NCBI GenBank assembly: GCA_026397575.1
Contig: JAPLUP010000569.1
Coordinates: 1-14,771, forward strand
Reading direction: 5' to 3'
Length of the DNA stretch: 14,771 nt
Source of the DNA: Candidatus Zixiibacteriota bacterium
Lineage (GTDB): Bacteria > Zixibacteria > MSB-5A5 > CAIYYT01
Part shown: positions 13,925 to 14,771 of the stretch, one piece after another
Numbering within the stretch: position 1 is the stretch's first letter
Layout of the letters: every line of letters starts with the position of its first letter
The notes under the pieces: generated by a model
What the model was told of the DNA's origin: nothing
Databases searched by the model: none
Seen by the model: the letters and a program-made list of their open reading frames with translations, nothing else
Translations under genes and position numbers: made by a program

Positions 13925-14771
13925 AGGTTCTGGTATTAGCAGGAGGCAAATCGCGCGAGCGTGAAGTCTCGCTGAACAGCGGCAAGGCAATCGCCGAAGG
14001 ATTGCAGTCACTGGAGTACCAAGTCAAGATGATCGACACTGGTGACGGCAGAGAAATGCTGGCGGCCGCCACGGCCGGTGCCATCTCTGATCGGCAAGCC
14101 CCAACGATCAACTCGGCTCTGATCGCGCCTTCCGACCATGCGCCAGTGGCCTTTGTGCCATCCGACTTTCGCGAGTTCGATTGCGTGTTCATCGCTCTGC
14201 ACGGCGGTATCGGCGAAAACGGCACACTGCAAGCGCTTCTTGATCTCTCAGGTGTCAGCTACACCGGGTCCGGTGTTATGGCATCGGCGCTGGCGATGGA
14301 TAAGTACCGAGCCAAGTTGCTATTTGATTCCGTCGGCGTTCCTACGCCGCGAACAATTTTCTTTGGCGACAAAGCATCTGCCATCAAGTTTTGCGGCGAG
14401 GTAGAACCCGATCAGCTTCAGTATCCGGTCATCGTAAAACCCAACGCCGAGGGATCAACCGTCGGGCTAACATTAGCCAAGGATCACGATGCGCTTCTGG
14501 AGGGAATCGCCCAAGCTGCCGCCTGCGACGTAAACATTCTGATCGAAGAATTCATTCCCGGTCGCGAGCTAACCGTCGCCATTCTCGGAAACGAAGTCCT
14601 GCCTGCGGTGGAGATCGTTCCGAAGTCCGGATTGTACGATTACCAAGCCAAGTACACTGTCGGCGCGTCGGAATACATTTGCCCCGCACAATTGGACAAA
14701 CCGGTCGAAGCTGACATCAGAGAATTCGCGCAACTGGCTTACGAAATACTTGGCTGTGCGGGATATGCGCG
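13921..14771 (+). CDS. ddl: D-alanine--D-alanine ligase, 3' end outside the window
   Basis: The ATP-grasp enzyme makes the D-Ala-D-Ala dipeptide for peptidoglycan. About 283 codons are present; the usual length is 300-370, so the C-terminal metal-binding part is cut off. Motifs seen are LAGGKSREREVSLNSG with E15, ALHGGIGENG near 92-101 (GEDG is more usual), YTGSGVMASALAMDK near 114-128, PVIVKPNAEGSTVG near 169-182, EEFIPGRELTVAILG near 209-223 and YDYQAKYTVG near 239-248. The start is GTG within a 4-nt overlap with the dedA stop (GTGA), and GAAGGAG at 13905-13911 is a good ribosome binding site. An extra stretch around residues 43-85 separates the first two motifs. Confidence 0.95.
   Translation, partial: MKVLVLAGGKSREREVSLNSGKAIAEGLQSLEYQVKMIDTGDGREMLAAATAGAISDRQAPTINSALIAPSDHAPVAFVPSDFREFDCVFIALHGGIGENGTLQALLDLSGVSYTGSGVMASALAMDKYRAKLLFDSVGVPTPRTIFFGDKASAIKFCGEVEPDQLQYPVIVKPNAEGSTVGLTLAKDHDALLEGIAQAAACDVNILIEEFIPGRELTVAILGNEVLPAVEIVPKSGLYDYQAKYTVGASEYICPAQLDKPVEADIREFAQLAYEILGCAGYA

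Noticed and set aside
1..14771. CRISPR array, tRNA/rRNA genes, toxin-antitoxin or defence genes
   Set aside because: No regularly spaced identical repeats, cloverleaf-forming segments or recognisable defence families were seen on either strand.

Overview
The window looks like bacterial chromosome from a Gram-negative, mostly uncultured lineage. The evidence is a secreted protein ending in a dockerin with no cohesin in view, a small outer-membrane barrel, intergenic DNA rich in palindromic repeats, and moderate to high GC. Together these recall FCB-type candidate phyla such as Zixibacteria. That is an inference from style, not proven by a marker gene.

Layout. Positions 1-97 hold the cut edge of a palindromic repeat and the terminator of a large minus-strand gene. 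Positions 98-3490 (minus) encode a secreted 1130-residue PQQ-type beta-propeller/dockerin protein. Positions 3491-5196 carry no convincing gene. This 1.7 kb divergent intergenic region holds a long, imperfectly repetitive 5' leader for the dockerin gene, three hairpin repeats of one family (a truncated fourth lies at position 1), a 146-bp nested palindrome of the type that gives spurious ORFs, a strong GC-rich hairpin, and AT-rich palindromes.

From 5197 on, every gene is on the plus strand. A first group is a TPR protein, a membrane-anchored thermonuclease with a C-terminal zinc motif, and a small outer-membrane barrel. A good sigma70-type promoter at 8068-8096 then starts a tight housekeeping run: yebC, ruvC, ruvA, ruvB (Holliday-junction processing), queA (queuosine tRNA modification), ispD and ispF (MEP isoprenoid pathway), a DedA-family membrane protein and ddl (D-Ala-D-Ala ligase, cut by the window end). 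Most junctions overlap by 1 or 4 nt, so the run is probably co-transcribed and translationally coupled.

I see no CRISPR array, tRNA, rRNA, prophage, transposase or recognisable defence system. The most noteworthy items are a probable CTG start for ruvA inside a 4-nt overlap with ruvC, the intergenic repeat landscape, a recurring 14-bp AT palindrome that also lies inside the nuclease gene, and the unusual dockerin leader. I cannot support a claim of a wholly new system.
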